In this document: positions 26,433-35,247 of the stretch, in pieces | Layout of the letters: the number at the start of each line of letters is the position of its first letter | How positions within the stretch are numbered: position 1 is the stretch's first letter | Source of the DNA: Duganella sp. BuS-21 | GTDB lineage: Bacteria > Pseudomonadota > Gammaproteobacteria > Burkholderiales > Burkholderiaceae_D | Assembly (NCBI GenBank): GCA_041874725.1 | Contig: CP097466.1 | Coordinates: 3,720,001 to 3,784,000 of the forward strand | DNA: 64,000 nt | Direction of reading: 5' to 3' | The notes under the pieces: generated by a model | What the model was told of the DNA's origin: nothing | The model's input: the letters and a program-made list of their open reading frames with translations, nothing else | The model's database searches: none | Program-made: the position numbers and the translations under genes

Positions 26433-27878
26433 ATGTTCAATACCGATCTGCTTATCGGGGGCGCCACCGGCGCCGCCGCCAACGGCGCCGTCTTCGAGCG
26501 CCGCAACCCGGCCAATGGCGAAGTCGCCACGCGCGCTGCCGCCGCCACGCTGGAAGATGTGGACCGCGCGGTACATGCCGCGCAGACGGCTTTCCCCGCC
26601 TGGTCGGCAATGCTGCCGGGCGCGCGGCGCGCACTGCTGCTCAAGGCGGCGGAAGTGATGGAATCGCGCCGCGCTGAATTTGTCGAACGCGGCATCGCCG
26701 AAGCGGGCGGCGCCCCGGTCTGGTATCAGTTCAATGTGACGCTGGCGGCTAACATGCTGCGCGAGGCGGCCGCCATGACCACCCAGATCGGCGGCGAAGT
26801 CATACCGTCCGACGTACCGGGCTCGCTGGCCATGGGCATGCGCCAGGCCTGCGGCGTGGTGGTCGGCATCGCACCTTGGAATGCGCCGGTGATCCTCGGC
26901 ACCCGCGCGGTGGCCATGCCGCTCGCCTGCGGCAATACCGTGATCCTCAAGGCTTCCGAGTTGTGCCCTGCCCTGCATCGCCTGATCGGCAGCGTGTTCG
27001 ACGAAGCGGGCTTCCCGCCGGGCGTGGTCAACGTCATCACCAATGCGCCGCAGGATGCGCCGCAAGTAGTGGAACGCCTGATCGCCGCGCCGGCCGTGCG
27101 CCGCGTGAACTTCACCGGTTCCACCAATGTGGGCCGCATCATCGCCCAGCATTGCGCCACGCATTTGAAACCGGTGCTGCTGGAACTGGGCGGGAAGAAT
27201 CCCATCATCGTGCTGGACGACGCCGATATCGACGCCGCCGTTGAAGCTGCGGCGTTCAGCGCCTTCTTCAACCAGGGCCAGATCTGCATGTCGGCCGACC
27301 GCATCATCGTCGACAACAAAATCGCCGATGCGTTCCTCGACAAATTCGCAGCCAAAACCAGCAGCTTGAAAGCGGCGCACGCCGACGCGCCTCTGACCGG
27401 CATGATCGACGCCAGCGCCGTCCAGCGTGTCAGCGGCATGCTGCGCGATGCGCAGGAACGCGGCGCGCGCGTGCTGCAATCCTGGTCCGATGTGCAGGGC
27501 AACCTGATGCAGCCGGCCATTGTCGACGGCGTCACGGCGGAGATGCGGGTCTACCAGGAGGAATCCTTCGGCCCGATCGTTTCGCTGTTGCGCTTCGACA
27601 CCGAGGATGAGGCGGTGCACCTCGCCAACGACAGCGAGTACGGCCTCTCCTCGGCGGTGTTCAGCCGCGATATCGGCCGCGCCATGGCGGTCGCCAAGCG
27701 TATCGAGTCGGGCATCTGCCATATCAACGGACCCACCGTGCATGATGAGGCGCAGATGCCGTTCGGCGGCGTGAAGCACAGCGGCCAGGGGCGTTTCGGC
27801 GGCAAGGCGGCGATCGCCGAATTCACGGAGCTGCGCTGGATCACGATCCAGACCACGCCGCGCCACTACCCGATTTAA
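26433..27878 (+). CDS. vdh: Vanillin dehydrogenase (NAD(P)-dependent aldehyde dehydrogenase)
   Basis: The 481-residue protein is an aldehyde dehydrogenase of the vanillin/salicylaldehyde group: IAPWNAPVILGTRAVAMPL, FTGSTNVGRII, LELGGKNP (general base Glu) and FFNQGQICMS with nucleophile C285. It oxidises vanillin from the Ech reaction to vanillate. AAGGAG precedes the ATG, and it sits 33 bases after ech and 9 before fcs, all in one operon. Length is normal for the family. vanAB, needed to turn vanillate into protocatechuate, is not in the window. Confidence 0.93.
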   Translation: MFNTDLLIGGATGAAANGAVFERRNPANGEVATRAAAATLEDVDRAVHAAQTAFPAWSAMLPGARRALLLKAAEVMESRRAEFVERGIAEAGGAPVWYQFNVTLAANMLREAAAMTTQIGGEVIPSDVPGSLAMGMRQACGVVVGIAPWNAPVILGTRAVAMPLACGNTVILKASELCPALHRLIGSVFDEAGFPPGVVNVITNAPQDAPQVVERLIAAPAVRRVNFTGSTNVGRIIAQHCATHLKPVLLELGGKNPIIVLDDADIDAAVEAAAFSAFFNQGQICMSADRIIVDNKIADAFLDKFAAKTSSLKAAHADAPLTGMIDASAVQRVSGMLRDAQERGARVLQSWSDVQGNLMQPAIVDGVTAEMRVYQEESFGPIVSLLRFDTEDEAVHLANDSEYGLSSAVFSRDIGRAMAVAKRIESGICHINGPTVHDEAQMPFGGVKHSGQGRFGGKAAIAEFTELRWITIQTTPRHYPI

Positions 27879-27887
27879 GGAGGCCGC

Positions 27888-29756
27888 ATGAACCAAGCAA
27901 GGACTGCGGCGCCTGAAGTGCGGTGCCGCGCGGTCAAGCTGGGCAACCCGGAGATCGCGGTCTATCAGGAAGGCGGCTTGTGGCATGTGGATGCCGTCAC
28001 GCCGCTGGACGATTTTCCGCCGCGCTTCACCGACCGCCTGGAATCCGGCGCAGCTGCGCATCCGGAGCGCACGCTGGTGGCGCGCCGCGGCGGCAATGGC
28101 AACGGCAACGGCGAATGGATACGCCTGTCCTACGCCGAGGTGCTGGACCGTGCGCGCCGCATCGGCCAGTCGCTGCTCGATCGCGGCCTGTCGGCCGAGC
28201 ACCCATTGCTGATCCTTTCGGGGAACGACCTGGAACACTTCCAGCTGGCGCTGGGCGCCATGTACGCAGGCATTCCGTATGCGCCGGTGTCGCCCTCGTA
28301 TTCGCTGGTGGCGACCGACTACGGCAAGCTGGCGGAGCTGGTGACCCAGCTCACCCCGGGCGCGGTATATGCGTCCGACGGCGACGCCTTCAGCCGCGCC
28401 ATCACGGCCGTGCTGCCGGCCGGCGTGGAGCTGATCCTGGCGCACGGCGAAGTGCCGGGCCAGCGCGCGACGGACTTCAACGCGCTGCTCGACGCCACGC
28501 CAACCACGGTGGAAGCGGCGCACGCCAAGGTCAACGCGCAGACCATCGCCAAGTTCCTGTTTACGTCCGGCTCCACCAAGAAGCCCAAGGCCGTCGTCAC
28601 CACGCACGGCATGTTGTGCAGCAACCAGCAGATGCTGCTGCAAACCTTCCCGTTCATGGCCGACGAACCGCCGGTGCTGCTGGACTGGCTGCCGTGGAAC
28701 CACACTTTCGGCGGCAGCCATAACGTCGGCATCGTGTTGTATAACGGCGGCACGCTGTACCTGGACGACGGCCGGCCCACGCCGCGCGACTTCCAGGTAA
28801 CGCTGAACAATCTGCGCGAGATCGCGCCGACCATCTACTTCAATATTCCGAAGGGTTGGGAAATGCTGACCGATGCGCTGAAGGAGGATGCGCAGCTGAG
28901 CGAGGTGTTCTTCTCGCGCGTGAAACTGTTCTTCTGCGCCGGCGCCGGCCTCACTCAGGCAGCGTGGGACCGGCTGGACGCCATCGCCATCGCCCATTGC
29001 GGCGAGTCGATCCGCATCATGACCGGCCTGGGGATGACGGAGACCGCGCCGTCCTGCACCTTCGGCACCGGCGACATCGTCAAGGCCGGCTATGTCGGCG
29101 TGCCGGCGCCGGGCTGCAAGGTCAAGCTGGTGCCGTCCGGCGACAAGCTGGAAGCCCGCTTCCATGGTCCGCACGTCACGCCCGGCTACTGGCGCGCACC
29201 GGACCTGACGGCGGCCGCCTTCGACATCGAAGGCTACTACTGCACTGGCGACGCGCTACGCTTTGTCGATCCCGAACAGCGCGAACTGGGCTTCATGTTC
29301 GACGGCCGCATCGCCGAAGACTTCAAGCTCAATACCGGCACCTTCGTCAGTGTCGGTCCGCTGCGCGCGCGCGTCATCAGCGCGGCGGCGCCGTATGTGA
29401 TGGATGCGGTGGTCACCGGCATCGACCGCCACGCCATCGGCCTGCTGGTGTTCCCGCGCATGGAGCACTGTCTGCCGCTGTCCGGGCTGGGAGCGCAGGC
29501 CGACGTGGACCAGGTGCTGGCCAGCGCGCCGGTGCGGGCCTACTTCCAGGATTTGCTGAACCGCCTGAACGCGGACGCCAGCGGTTCCTCGATGCGCATC
29601 GACCGCCTGCTGCTGCAGGCCGAGCCGCCGTCGATCGATCACCGCGAGTTGACCGACAAGGGCACCATCAACCAGGCGGCGGTGCTCACGCGCCGCGCGG
29701 CTATCGTTTCATCGCTTTATGAAGGTACGAATTCAAACGTCATCATCGCTGCATAA
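27888..29756 (+). CDS. fcs: Feruloyl-CoA synthetase (AMP-forming)
   Basis: This 622-residue adenylate-forming enzyme has the P-loop FTSGSTKKPKAV (about residues 224-235), DWLPWNHTFGGSHN, IYFNIPKGWEML, MTGLGMTETAPSCTFGTG and the hinge region YYCTGDAL...FDGRIAEDFKL. These features are specific to the feruloyl-CoA synthase branch. It activates ferulate and related hydroxycinnamates with ATP and CoA for Ech. AAGGAGG lies 5 bases before the ATG, the strongest ribosome site in the operon. It is 22 bases from the following binding-protein gene. Confidence 0.93.
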   Translation: MNQARTAAPEVRCRAVKLGNPEIAVYQEGGLWHVDAVTPLDDFPPRFTDRLESGAAAHPERTLVARRGGNGNGNGEWIRLSYAEVLDRARRIGQSLLDRGLSAEHPLLILSGNDLEHFQLALGAMYAGIPYAPVSPSYSLVATDYGKLAELVTQLTPGAVYASDGDAFSRAITAVLPAGVELILAHGEVPGQRATDFNALLDATPTTVEAAHAKVNAQTIAKFLFTSGSTKKPKAVVTTHGMLCSNQQMLLQTFPFMADEPPVLLDWLPWNHTFGGSHNVGIVLYNGGTLYLDDGRPTPRDFQVTLNNLREIAPTIYFNIPKGWEMLTDALKEDAQLSEVFFSRVKLFFCAGAGLTQAAWDRLDAIAIAHCGESIRIMTGLGMTETAPSCTFGTGDIVKAGYVGVPAPGCKVKLVPSGDKLEARFHGPHVTPGYWRAPDLTAAAFDIEGYYCTGDALRFVDPEQRELGFMFDGRIAEDFKLNTGTFVSVGPLRARVISAAAPYVMDAVVTGIDRHAIGLLVFPRMEHCLPLSGLGAQADVDQVLASAPVRAYFQDLLNRLNADASGSSMRIDRLLLQAEPPSIDHRELTDKGTINQAAVLTRRAAIVSSLYEGTNSNVIIAA

Positions 29757-29778
29757 ATATAAAACCAACGGAGACAAT

Positions 29779-30954
29779 ATGAAACTGAAAAAACTGGCAG
29801 GTATCAGCGTAGCGGTCGGCATGGTGTTCGCAGGCGGCGTGGGGCAGGTACAGGCGCAGGACACTATTCGCATCGGTGTCATCGCCGCCCTGACCGGGCC
29901 TTTCGCCAACACCGGCAAGCCGTTCGAGGACGGCATCAAGACCTATATGCAGCAATACGGCGACAAAGTGGCCGGCAAGAAGATCGAGATCATCTACCGC
30001 GATGATGGTGGCTCCAACGCCGACCTGTCCAAGCGCGCCGCGCAGGAATTGATCACGCGCGAAAAAGTCAGCTTCCTGATCGGCTTTTCGCTGACGCCTA
30101 GCGCGCTGGCGGTGGCGCCCATCGCCACCCAGGCCAAGATTCCGATGATCGTCATGAACGCGGTCACCACCGGCATTACCGCGAAATCGCCGTACATGCT
30201 GCGCACCAGCATGACCATGCAGCAGATGACCGAACCGTTCGGCACCTGGAGCGCCGCCAACAAGGTCGGCAAGGTTTATACGCTGGTCAGCGACTACAGC
30301 ACCGGCATCGATGCCGAGGCACGCTTCACCAAAGGCTTTACGGCCGGCGGCGGCAAGATCGTCGGCTCGGCGCGTGTACCGCTGGCGAATCCCGACTACT
30401 CGCCCTTCATCCAGCGTATCAAGGATGAAAAGCCGGACGCGCTGTTCTTCTTCGCACCAGGCGCCGAAGATGGCACCGCCGTGCTGAAAGCCTTCAGCGA
30501 CAAAGGGCTGGACAAGGCCGGCGTCAAGTTCCTGGGCGTGGGCGACATGACCAGCGACTCGCCGACGCTGGAAGCGCTGGGCGAGCGCGCTTTGGGCGCG
30601 ATCACGGTGCTGAACTACTCGACGGCGCTGGACAATCCGGCCAACAAGGCCTTCCTGGCAGCGTATGCCGCCGCGCTGCCAAAGGCGCTGCCGCCGACCT
30701 TCGTCACCGTGGTGGCCTACGACACCATGGGCATGATCTATGAAACCATCCGCAAGCTGAATGGCACGGTCACCGGCGACACGGCGGTGCAGGTGCTGTC
30801 GAATATGAAGTGGGACAGTCCGCGCGGCCCGATCAGCATCGACCCGGCGACCCGCGACATCATCCAGAACATGTATATCCGCGAAGTCAAGAAAGTCAAC
30901 GGCAAGCTGGTTAACCAGCCGGTCGGTGTCCTCAAAGACGTGCACCCGAACTAA
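29779..30954 (+). CDS. Periplasmic binding protein of a branched-chain/aromatic-acid type ABC transporter
   Basis: The 391-residue precursor has a signal peptide (LKKLAGISVAVGMVFAGG, cut near VQAQ) and a Peripla_BP_6 (LivJ-like) fold: IRIGVIAALTGPFANTGKPF, GKKIEIIYRDDGGSNADLSK and GFSLTPSALAVAPIA. Proteins of this clade bind hydroxycinnamates, benzoates or protocatechuate, and the position directly after fcs suggests ferulate uptake. The ATG at 29779 has GGAG about 5 bases upstream; the longer frame begins inside fcs. No permease or ATPase gene is nearby, so it must work with components encoded elsewhere. Confidence 0.87.
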   Translation: MKLKKLAGISVAVGMVFAGGVGQVQAQDTIRIGVIAALTGPFANTGKPFEDGIKTYMQQYGDKVAGKKIEIIYRDDGGSNADLSKRAAQELITREKVSFLIGFSLTPSALAVAPIATQAKIPMIVMNAVTTGITAKSPYMLRTSMTMQQMTEPFGTWSAANKVGKVYTLVSDYSTGIDAEARFTKGFTAGGGKIVGSARVPLANPDYSPFIQRIKDEKPDALFFFAPGAEDGTAVLKAFSDKGLDKAGVKFLGVGDMTSDSPTLEALGERALGAITVLNYSTALDNPANKAFLAAYAAALPKALPPTFVTVVAYDTMGMIYETIRKLNGTVTGDTAVQVLSNMKWDSPRGPISIDPATRDIIQNMYIREVKKVNGKLVNQPVGVLKDVHPN

Positions 30955-31034
30955 TACCAACGCTTAGCCCAACGCCGCAGCCCACAGAGGTTGCGCGGAT
31001 CGGCACGTCCATCGATATATGGAGGAGACACCCT

Positions 31035-32738
31035 ATGAACAAACAACTCATCATGACGACGGCGACCGGCGCCGCGCTGCTGCTCACCGCCTGCGGCGGA
31101 TCGAACGTGAAAACCAACGCCGCCGGACTGCCGCAACTGGGCGCGGCCACCGGCGCATCGCTGGCGTCCTGCGCCGAACTGGCGACCAAGATCAACTTCG
31201 CCAACACCACCATCACCGGCGCCAACGCCATCGCGGCCGGCACACTGACGGTGGCCGGCAAGCCGGTGCCGGCACACTGCCAGGTCACAGGCCAGATGTA
31301 TAAGCGCACCAGCACCGTGGACGGCAAAAGCTACGCCATCGGCTTCGAGATGCGGTTGCCGAACAACTGGAACGGCCGCTTTTTCTATCAGGCCAACGGC
31401 GGTGTTGACGGCAGCGTGGTCCCGGCCACCGGCCCGGTGGGCGGTGGTGGACCGCTGGACAATGCGCTCAACCAGGGCTTCGCCGTCATCAGCGCGGATG
31501 CCGGCCACGGTGCACCGACGCCCTTCTTCGGCCTCGATCCGCAGGCGCGGCTCGACTACGGCTATCAGGCAGTGGGCAAGCTGACGCCGATGGCCAAGTA
31601 CATCATCGAAACAGCCTACGGCAAGAAGCCGGACCGCTCCTACATTGGCGGCTGCTCCAACGGCGGCCGTCACACCATGGTGGCGGCGGCGCGCTACGCC
31701 GATCAATACGACGGTTTCCTGGTCGGGAATCCCGGCTACCGCCTGCCGCTGGCAGCCATCGCCAACATCGCCGGTGCCAAAGCGTACAATTCACTGGCCA
31801 CCACGCCGGGTGACCTGTCGACCGGCTTCACGCTGGCCGAACGCAAGCTGGTTTCCGACGCGGTGCTGGCCAAGTGCGATGAACTCGACGGCACGGCCGA
31901 TGGACTGGTGCAAAACACGCAAGCCTGTCAGGCCGCCTTCGACCTGAATCGCGACGTGCCGACTTGCAGCGCATCGCGCGACGGCACTTGCCTGAGCGCG
32001 GCGCAGAAAACCACCATCGGCGGCCTGTTCGCCGGCGCGACCACGGCCACCGGCACGAAAATCTATTCCAGCTTCTCATATGACGCCGGGTTGGCGACGG
32101 GCGGCTGGGCATCCTGGAAGTTCAACAGTTCACTCAACCTGGACACCGGCGCGGTAGGCCTGATCTGGCAAGCCCCACCCGAAGACCTGGCCACCTTCAA
32201 CGGCCCGAACTTCGCACTGAACGGAGACCTGGCAAGCATGCTGGCCAAGGTGGGCGCGACCAACGCGACCTATACCGAAAGCGCGCTGTCGTTCATGCTG
32301 CCGCCGAATCCATCCGACTTGTCGGCGTTGAGAAATCGCGGTGCCAAGATCATGGTCTACCACGGCGCCAGCGATCCCATCTTTTCCAGCGACGACACGA
32401 CGGCGTGGTACAACGCGCTGCGCACGGCCAACGGTGGCGATGCGTCCAACTTCTCGCGCTACTTCAACGTACCGGGGATGAACCACTGCGCGGGCGGACC
32501 GACCGCCGATCAATTCGACATGCTGGCGCCATTGGTGGAATGGGTGGAACGCGGCAAGGCGCCGGACAGCGTGCTGGCGAGCGTACGCGGCGCCGGCAAT
32601 GCGGGCGGCGTCAATGCCGACCTGCCTGCCAACTGGACCGCCACGCGCACGCGGCCGCTCTGCCCTTATCCCAAGACGGCCAAGTACAAGGGCGGCGGCA
32701 GCATCGAGGATGCCGCCAACTTCAGCTGCGAGTCGTAG
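31035..32738 (+). CDS. Tannase/feruloyl esterase family lipoprotein
   Basis: This 567-residue protein has a lipoprotein signal (ATGAALLLTACGG) and the tannase fold: nucleophile S208 in IGGCSNGGRHTMVAAAR, catalytic Asp in YHGASDPIFS, His in MNHCAGGPTADQF, and paired cysteines around the active site (GGC and NHC) as in characterised enzymes. It would release ferulate or gallate from plant esters at the cell surface or in the periplasm. GGAGGAGA precedes the ATG. It is the last gene of the ferulate cluster, 80 bases after the binding protein, with nothing notable in the gap. Confidence 0.9.
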   Translation: MNKQLIMTTATGAALLLTACGGSNVKTNAAGLPQLGAATGASLASCAELATKINFANTTITGANAIAAGTLTVAGKPVPAHCQVTGQMYKRTSTVDGKSYAIGFEMRLPNNWNGRFFYQANGGVDGSVVPATGPVGGGGPLDNALNQGFAVISADAGHGAPTPFFGLDPQARLDYGYQAVGKLTPMAKYIIETAYGKKPDRSYIGGCSNGGRHTMVAAARYADQYDGFLVGNPGYRLPLAAIANIAGAKAYNSLATTPGDLSTGFTLAERKLVSDAVLAKCDELDGTADGLVQNTQACQAAFDLNRDVPTCSASRDGTCLSAAQKTTIGGLFAGATTATGTKIYSSFSYDAGLATGGWASWKFNSSLNLDTGAVGLIWQAPPEDLATFNGPNFALNGDLASMLAKVGATNATYTESALSFMLPPNPSDLSALRNRGAKIMVYHGASDPIFSSDDTTAWYNALRTANGGDASNFSRYFNVPGMNHCAGGPTADQFDMLAPLVEWVERGKAPDSVLASVRGAGNAGGVNADLPANWTATRTRPLCPYPKTAKYKGGGSIEDAANFSCES

Positions 32739-32743
32739 TTGAT

Positions 32744-33433
32744 CTAGACGACGATCAGATCAAGCTCGCGCAGGAAGGCCGCAGCCTGCGCGTGCGAGAT
32801 GATGGCGCCCTTGAACAAGCCGCCCTCGGTGAGCTTGATGCCTTCAATATCGGCGCCGCGCAGGTCGGCGCCTTGCAGCTTGGCGAGTTTGAGCACAGCG
32901 TTGCGCAGGCTGCCGCCTTCGAACACGGCTTCGCGAAAGTCGCAGCCGGACAAATAGGCGTCGGAAAAGTCCAACTCCTTGAGGGTCGCCTTCCGGAAGG
33001 TGAAGCCGCGCATGTCGGCGCCCACCAGCAGGCATTCCTCGAAGTGGATGCCGAGGTGGGACACTTCCTCAAACGAAGCACCGGTCAGTTTGCAGCCGTG
33101 GAAAGCGACGGAGGCCAGCTTGGAGCGGCGCCATTTGCTGTTGTTCAGGTCACAGCCATCAAAGCGCGCATCGACCGCGTCGACCGACTCCAGATCCGCA
33201 CCGCCTGCACGGCAGCGCAGCCAATGAGAACGCGCCAGCTTGCTGGCGAACAGCGATGCGCCGGCAAAGGTGCAGCGCTCGAACACGCAACCCTGCAGAT
33301 CAAGGCGCGACAAGTCTTCGTCGTCGAATGCACATCCTTCGAAACGGCGCACGCCTTGCGCCAGGTGGTCTTCCAATTCCGCGCGCGACAGCGTCACGCC
33401 GGATACGGCGTTGGTAGGCGATTGTTCCATCAT
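32744..33433 (-). CDS. Pentapeptide-repeat protein
   Basis: This 229-residue protein consists of A(D/N)Lxx-type five-residue repeats from about residue 30 onward (for example LSRLDLQGCVFERCTFAGAS, LDFSDAYLSGCDFREAVFEG, LQGADLRGADIEG), predicting a right-handed quadrilateral beta helix. There is no signal peptide or membrane helix. Functions in the family range from gyrase protection to unknown. Its ATG (33433) overlaps the stop of the NTF2-like gene (ATGA), so the two are translated together. It converges on the feruloyl esterase gene, 5 bases apart. Confidence 0.87.
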   Translation of the reverse strand: MMEQSPTNAVSGVTLSRAELEDHLAQGVRRFEGCAFDDEDLSRLDLQGCVFERCTFAGASLFASKLARSHWLRCRAGGADLESVDAVDARFDGCDLNNSKWRRSKLASVAFHGCKLTGASFEEVSHLGIHFEECLLVGADMRGFTFRKATLKELDFSDAYLSGCDFREAVFEGGSLRNAVLKLAKLQGADLRGADIEGIKLTEGGLFKGAIISHAQAAAFLRELDLIVV

Positions 33434-33876
33434 TTCAGATTCATGGTTTGTACCGACAGCAGCTTGCATTGGCCCGCCACGTTGACGTAGGTGCGCATGA
33501 ACTGATAGCGGTTGGTGCGCCAGGTGGCGCCGTCCGGATTCCACTGCTCGGTGGTGCTCACGCCGCGCACCACGGCAGTGTCGCCCTGCTCGTGAACATG
33601 GACCTCGCTGGTGCTGCGCGCCTTGTAGACCACCGGCTTGGCCAGCCGCGCCAGCAGACCTGGTCGGGTTTCAATTTGCGAACCAAGCGAATGCACCCAC
33701 ACATATTCTTCGGCCAGCAGAGATTGCAAAAAAAGCACGTCGCCGGTGCGCAGCGCCTCTTCATATTGGGAATCGCGCTCGATCAGGGCAGGCGCAGACA
33801 GGCACGACGCCGCCGAGGCGAGCACCGGCAACAGAGACGGCAGCGCACCGAAAAGGGAAATCAGAATTTTTTTCAT
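33430..33876 (-). CDS. Exported NTF2-like (DUF4440-type) protein
   Basis: The 148-residue precursor has a signal peptide (KKILISLFGALPSLLPVLASA) and a SnoaL/NTF2-like domain: IERDSQYEEALRTGDVLFLQSLLAEEYVWVHSLG is the cone-shaped fold's first helices and strand, and a late strand reads RTYVNVAGQCKLLSVQ. Such domains bind small hydrophobic ligands or act as isomerases, and no specific role can be assigned. The ATG at 33876 lies just after an A/T-rich stretch; the frame extends upstream without a leader. It is coupled to the pentapeptide-repeat gene and divergent from the antiporter. Confidence 0.75.
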   Translation of the reverse strand: MKKILISLFGALPSLLPVLASAASCLSAPALIERDSQYEEALRTGDVLFLQSLLAEEYVWVHSLGSQIETRPGLLARLAKPVVYKARSTSEVHVHEQGDTAVVRGVSTTEQWNPDGATWRTNRYQFMRTYVNVAGQCKLLSVQTMNLK

Positions 33877-33951
33877 GGTAGCGTTGAGTATAACCGCTCC
33901 ACCGTGGGCCATCCCACAGACAATTTGAAGAAAACCTCTTAGTCTGGGACG

Positions 33952-35247
33952 ATGAGCACAAATCAATGGTTCCTTCTGGTCGGTCTGCTGATGCTGGCGC
34001 GCGGCCTGGCGGCGACGACGATATCGCGGTCGCCCTTCACGTCCGCTATTGTGTATCTCGGCGTAGGGCTGATGCTTGGCCCCAGCTTTTTAAACCTCTT
34101 CCACTTCGATCCTCTGGAGCAGTCTGCGCTGCTGGAGATGCTGACCCAGATCGCCCTGCTGATATCCCTGTTCTCGGCCGGGATCAAGATGCCGGTGCCG
34201 TTCAAGCTGTCGCGCTGGAACGCGCCGCTGCGCATGGCCTGGATTTCCATGACGTTAACGGTGGGTCTGGTAGCGCTGTTCGCCCACTATGTGCTGCACA
34301 TGCCGGCCGGCGCCGCAGTGCTGCTGGGCGGAATACTGGCGCCCACCGATCCGGTGCTGGCCACCGATGTGCAGGTGCGCCACGCCGGCGACAAGGACGC
34401 GTTGCGATTCAATCTCACCTGCGAGGCCGGAATGAACGACGGCAGCGCCTTCCCCTTCGTGCTGTTGGGACTCGCCATGCTCGGCATCGGCACGCCGGAG
34501 GTCAACTATCTGCACTGGTTTCTGGTCGACGTGGTCTGGGGCACCGCCGGCGCGGTGGCGGTGGGCGTGCTGGCCGGCGCCGGCCTGGCGCGGCTGGGCT
34601 GGCGCCTGCGCATCGTCAAGCCGCAGCACGAGATCTTGGACGACCTGGTGGCACTGGGCATGATCGCCGTGGTGTTTGGCGCGGCCAGCATGATCAAGGC
34701 GTCCGGCTATCTGGCCGTGTTCTTCGCCGCCGTCGCGCTGCGGCAGACCGAATTGAAGCTGGCCGGCGCTCCCAAGGACAAACAAGGCCTGATGGAGCCG
34801 GATGTGAGCAAGTCCAAGGCGGCGCACGACAGCGACACCAACGATACGCCCATGGTCGTCAGCGCTGAAGCGCTGGTGTTCAAGGAGCATCTGGAACGCC
34901 TGTCCGAGCTGACGCTGGTGCTGCTGTTGGGCGGTATGATCTCGCTGCGCGATTTGCCCTTTGAGACTATCGGTGTGGCTGCCTTCCTGTTCGTGATCGC
35001 GCGGCCGCTGGCAGTCTATGTGGGACTGATGGGCAGCGGCGTCGGCAAGCGCATGCGCTGCGTGACAGGTTGGTTCGGCGTGCGCGGCATCGGTTCCATC
35101 TTCTATCTGGTGTTCGCCATCGAGGCCGGGCTGCCGCCCAACCTGGCGCGGGAACTGACCGGCATTTCGCTGGGTGTGATCATGCTGTCGATCCTGGTGC
35201 ATGGCTTCAGCGTCAAGCCCCTGATCGACAGCAACGACGCTAAATAG
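33952..35247 (+). CDS. Cation:proton antiporter (NhaP/CPA family)
   Basis: This 431-residue membrane protein has about 12 helices and the CPA core motifs LLGGILAPTDPVLATDVQV and LTCEAGMNDGSAFPFV, with the conserved acidic ion-binding position. A cytoplasmic, charged loop (about residues 270-305, PDVSKSKAAHDSDTNDTP) is a clade-specific insertion. It should exchange Na+ or K+ for H+. The stop overlaps the convergent molybdoenzyme gene by 8 bases. Confidence 0.9.
   Translation: MSTNQWFLLVGLLMLARGLAATTISRSPFTSAIVYLGVGLMLGPSFLNLFHFDPLEQSALLEMLTQIALLISLFSAGIKMPVPFKLSRWNAPLRMAWISMTLTVGLVALFAHYVLHMPAGAAVLLGGILAPTDPVLATDVQVRHAGDKDALRFNLTCEAGMNDGSAFPFVLLGLAMLGIGTPEVNYLHWFLVDVVWGTAGAVAVGVLAGAGLARLGWRLRIVKPQHEILDDLVALGMIAVVFGAASMIKASGYLAVFFAAVALRQTELKLAGAPKDKQGLMEPDVSKSKAAHDSDTNDTPMVVSAEALVFKEHLERLSELTLVLLLGGMISLRDLPFETIGVAAFLFVIARPLAVYVGLMGSGVGKRMRCVTGWFGVRGIGSIFYLVFAIEAGLPPNLARELTGISLGVIMLSILVHGFSVKPLIDSNDAK

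Noticed and set aside
25779..29174. Very long open frame (1131 residues) on the minus strand opposite ech, vdh and fcs
   Set aside because: It is the antisense shadow of three well-recognised genes in GC-rich DNA. Its translation is rich in His, Arg, Gly and Ala, with no domain.
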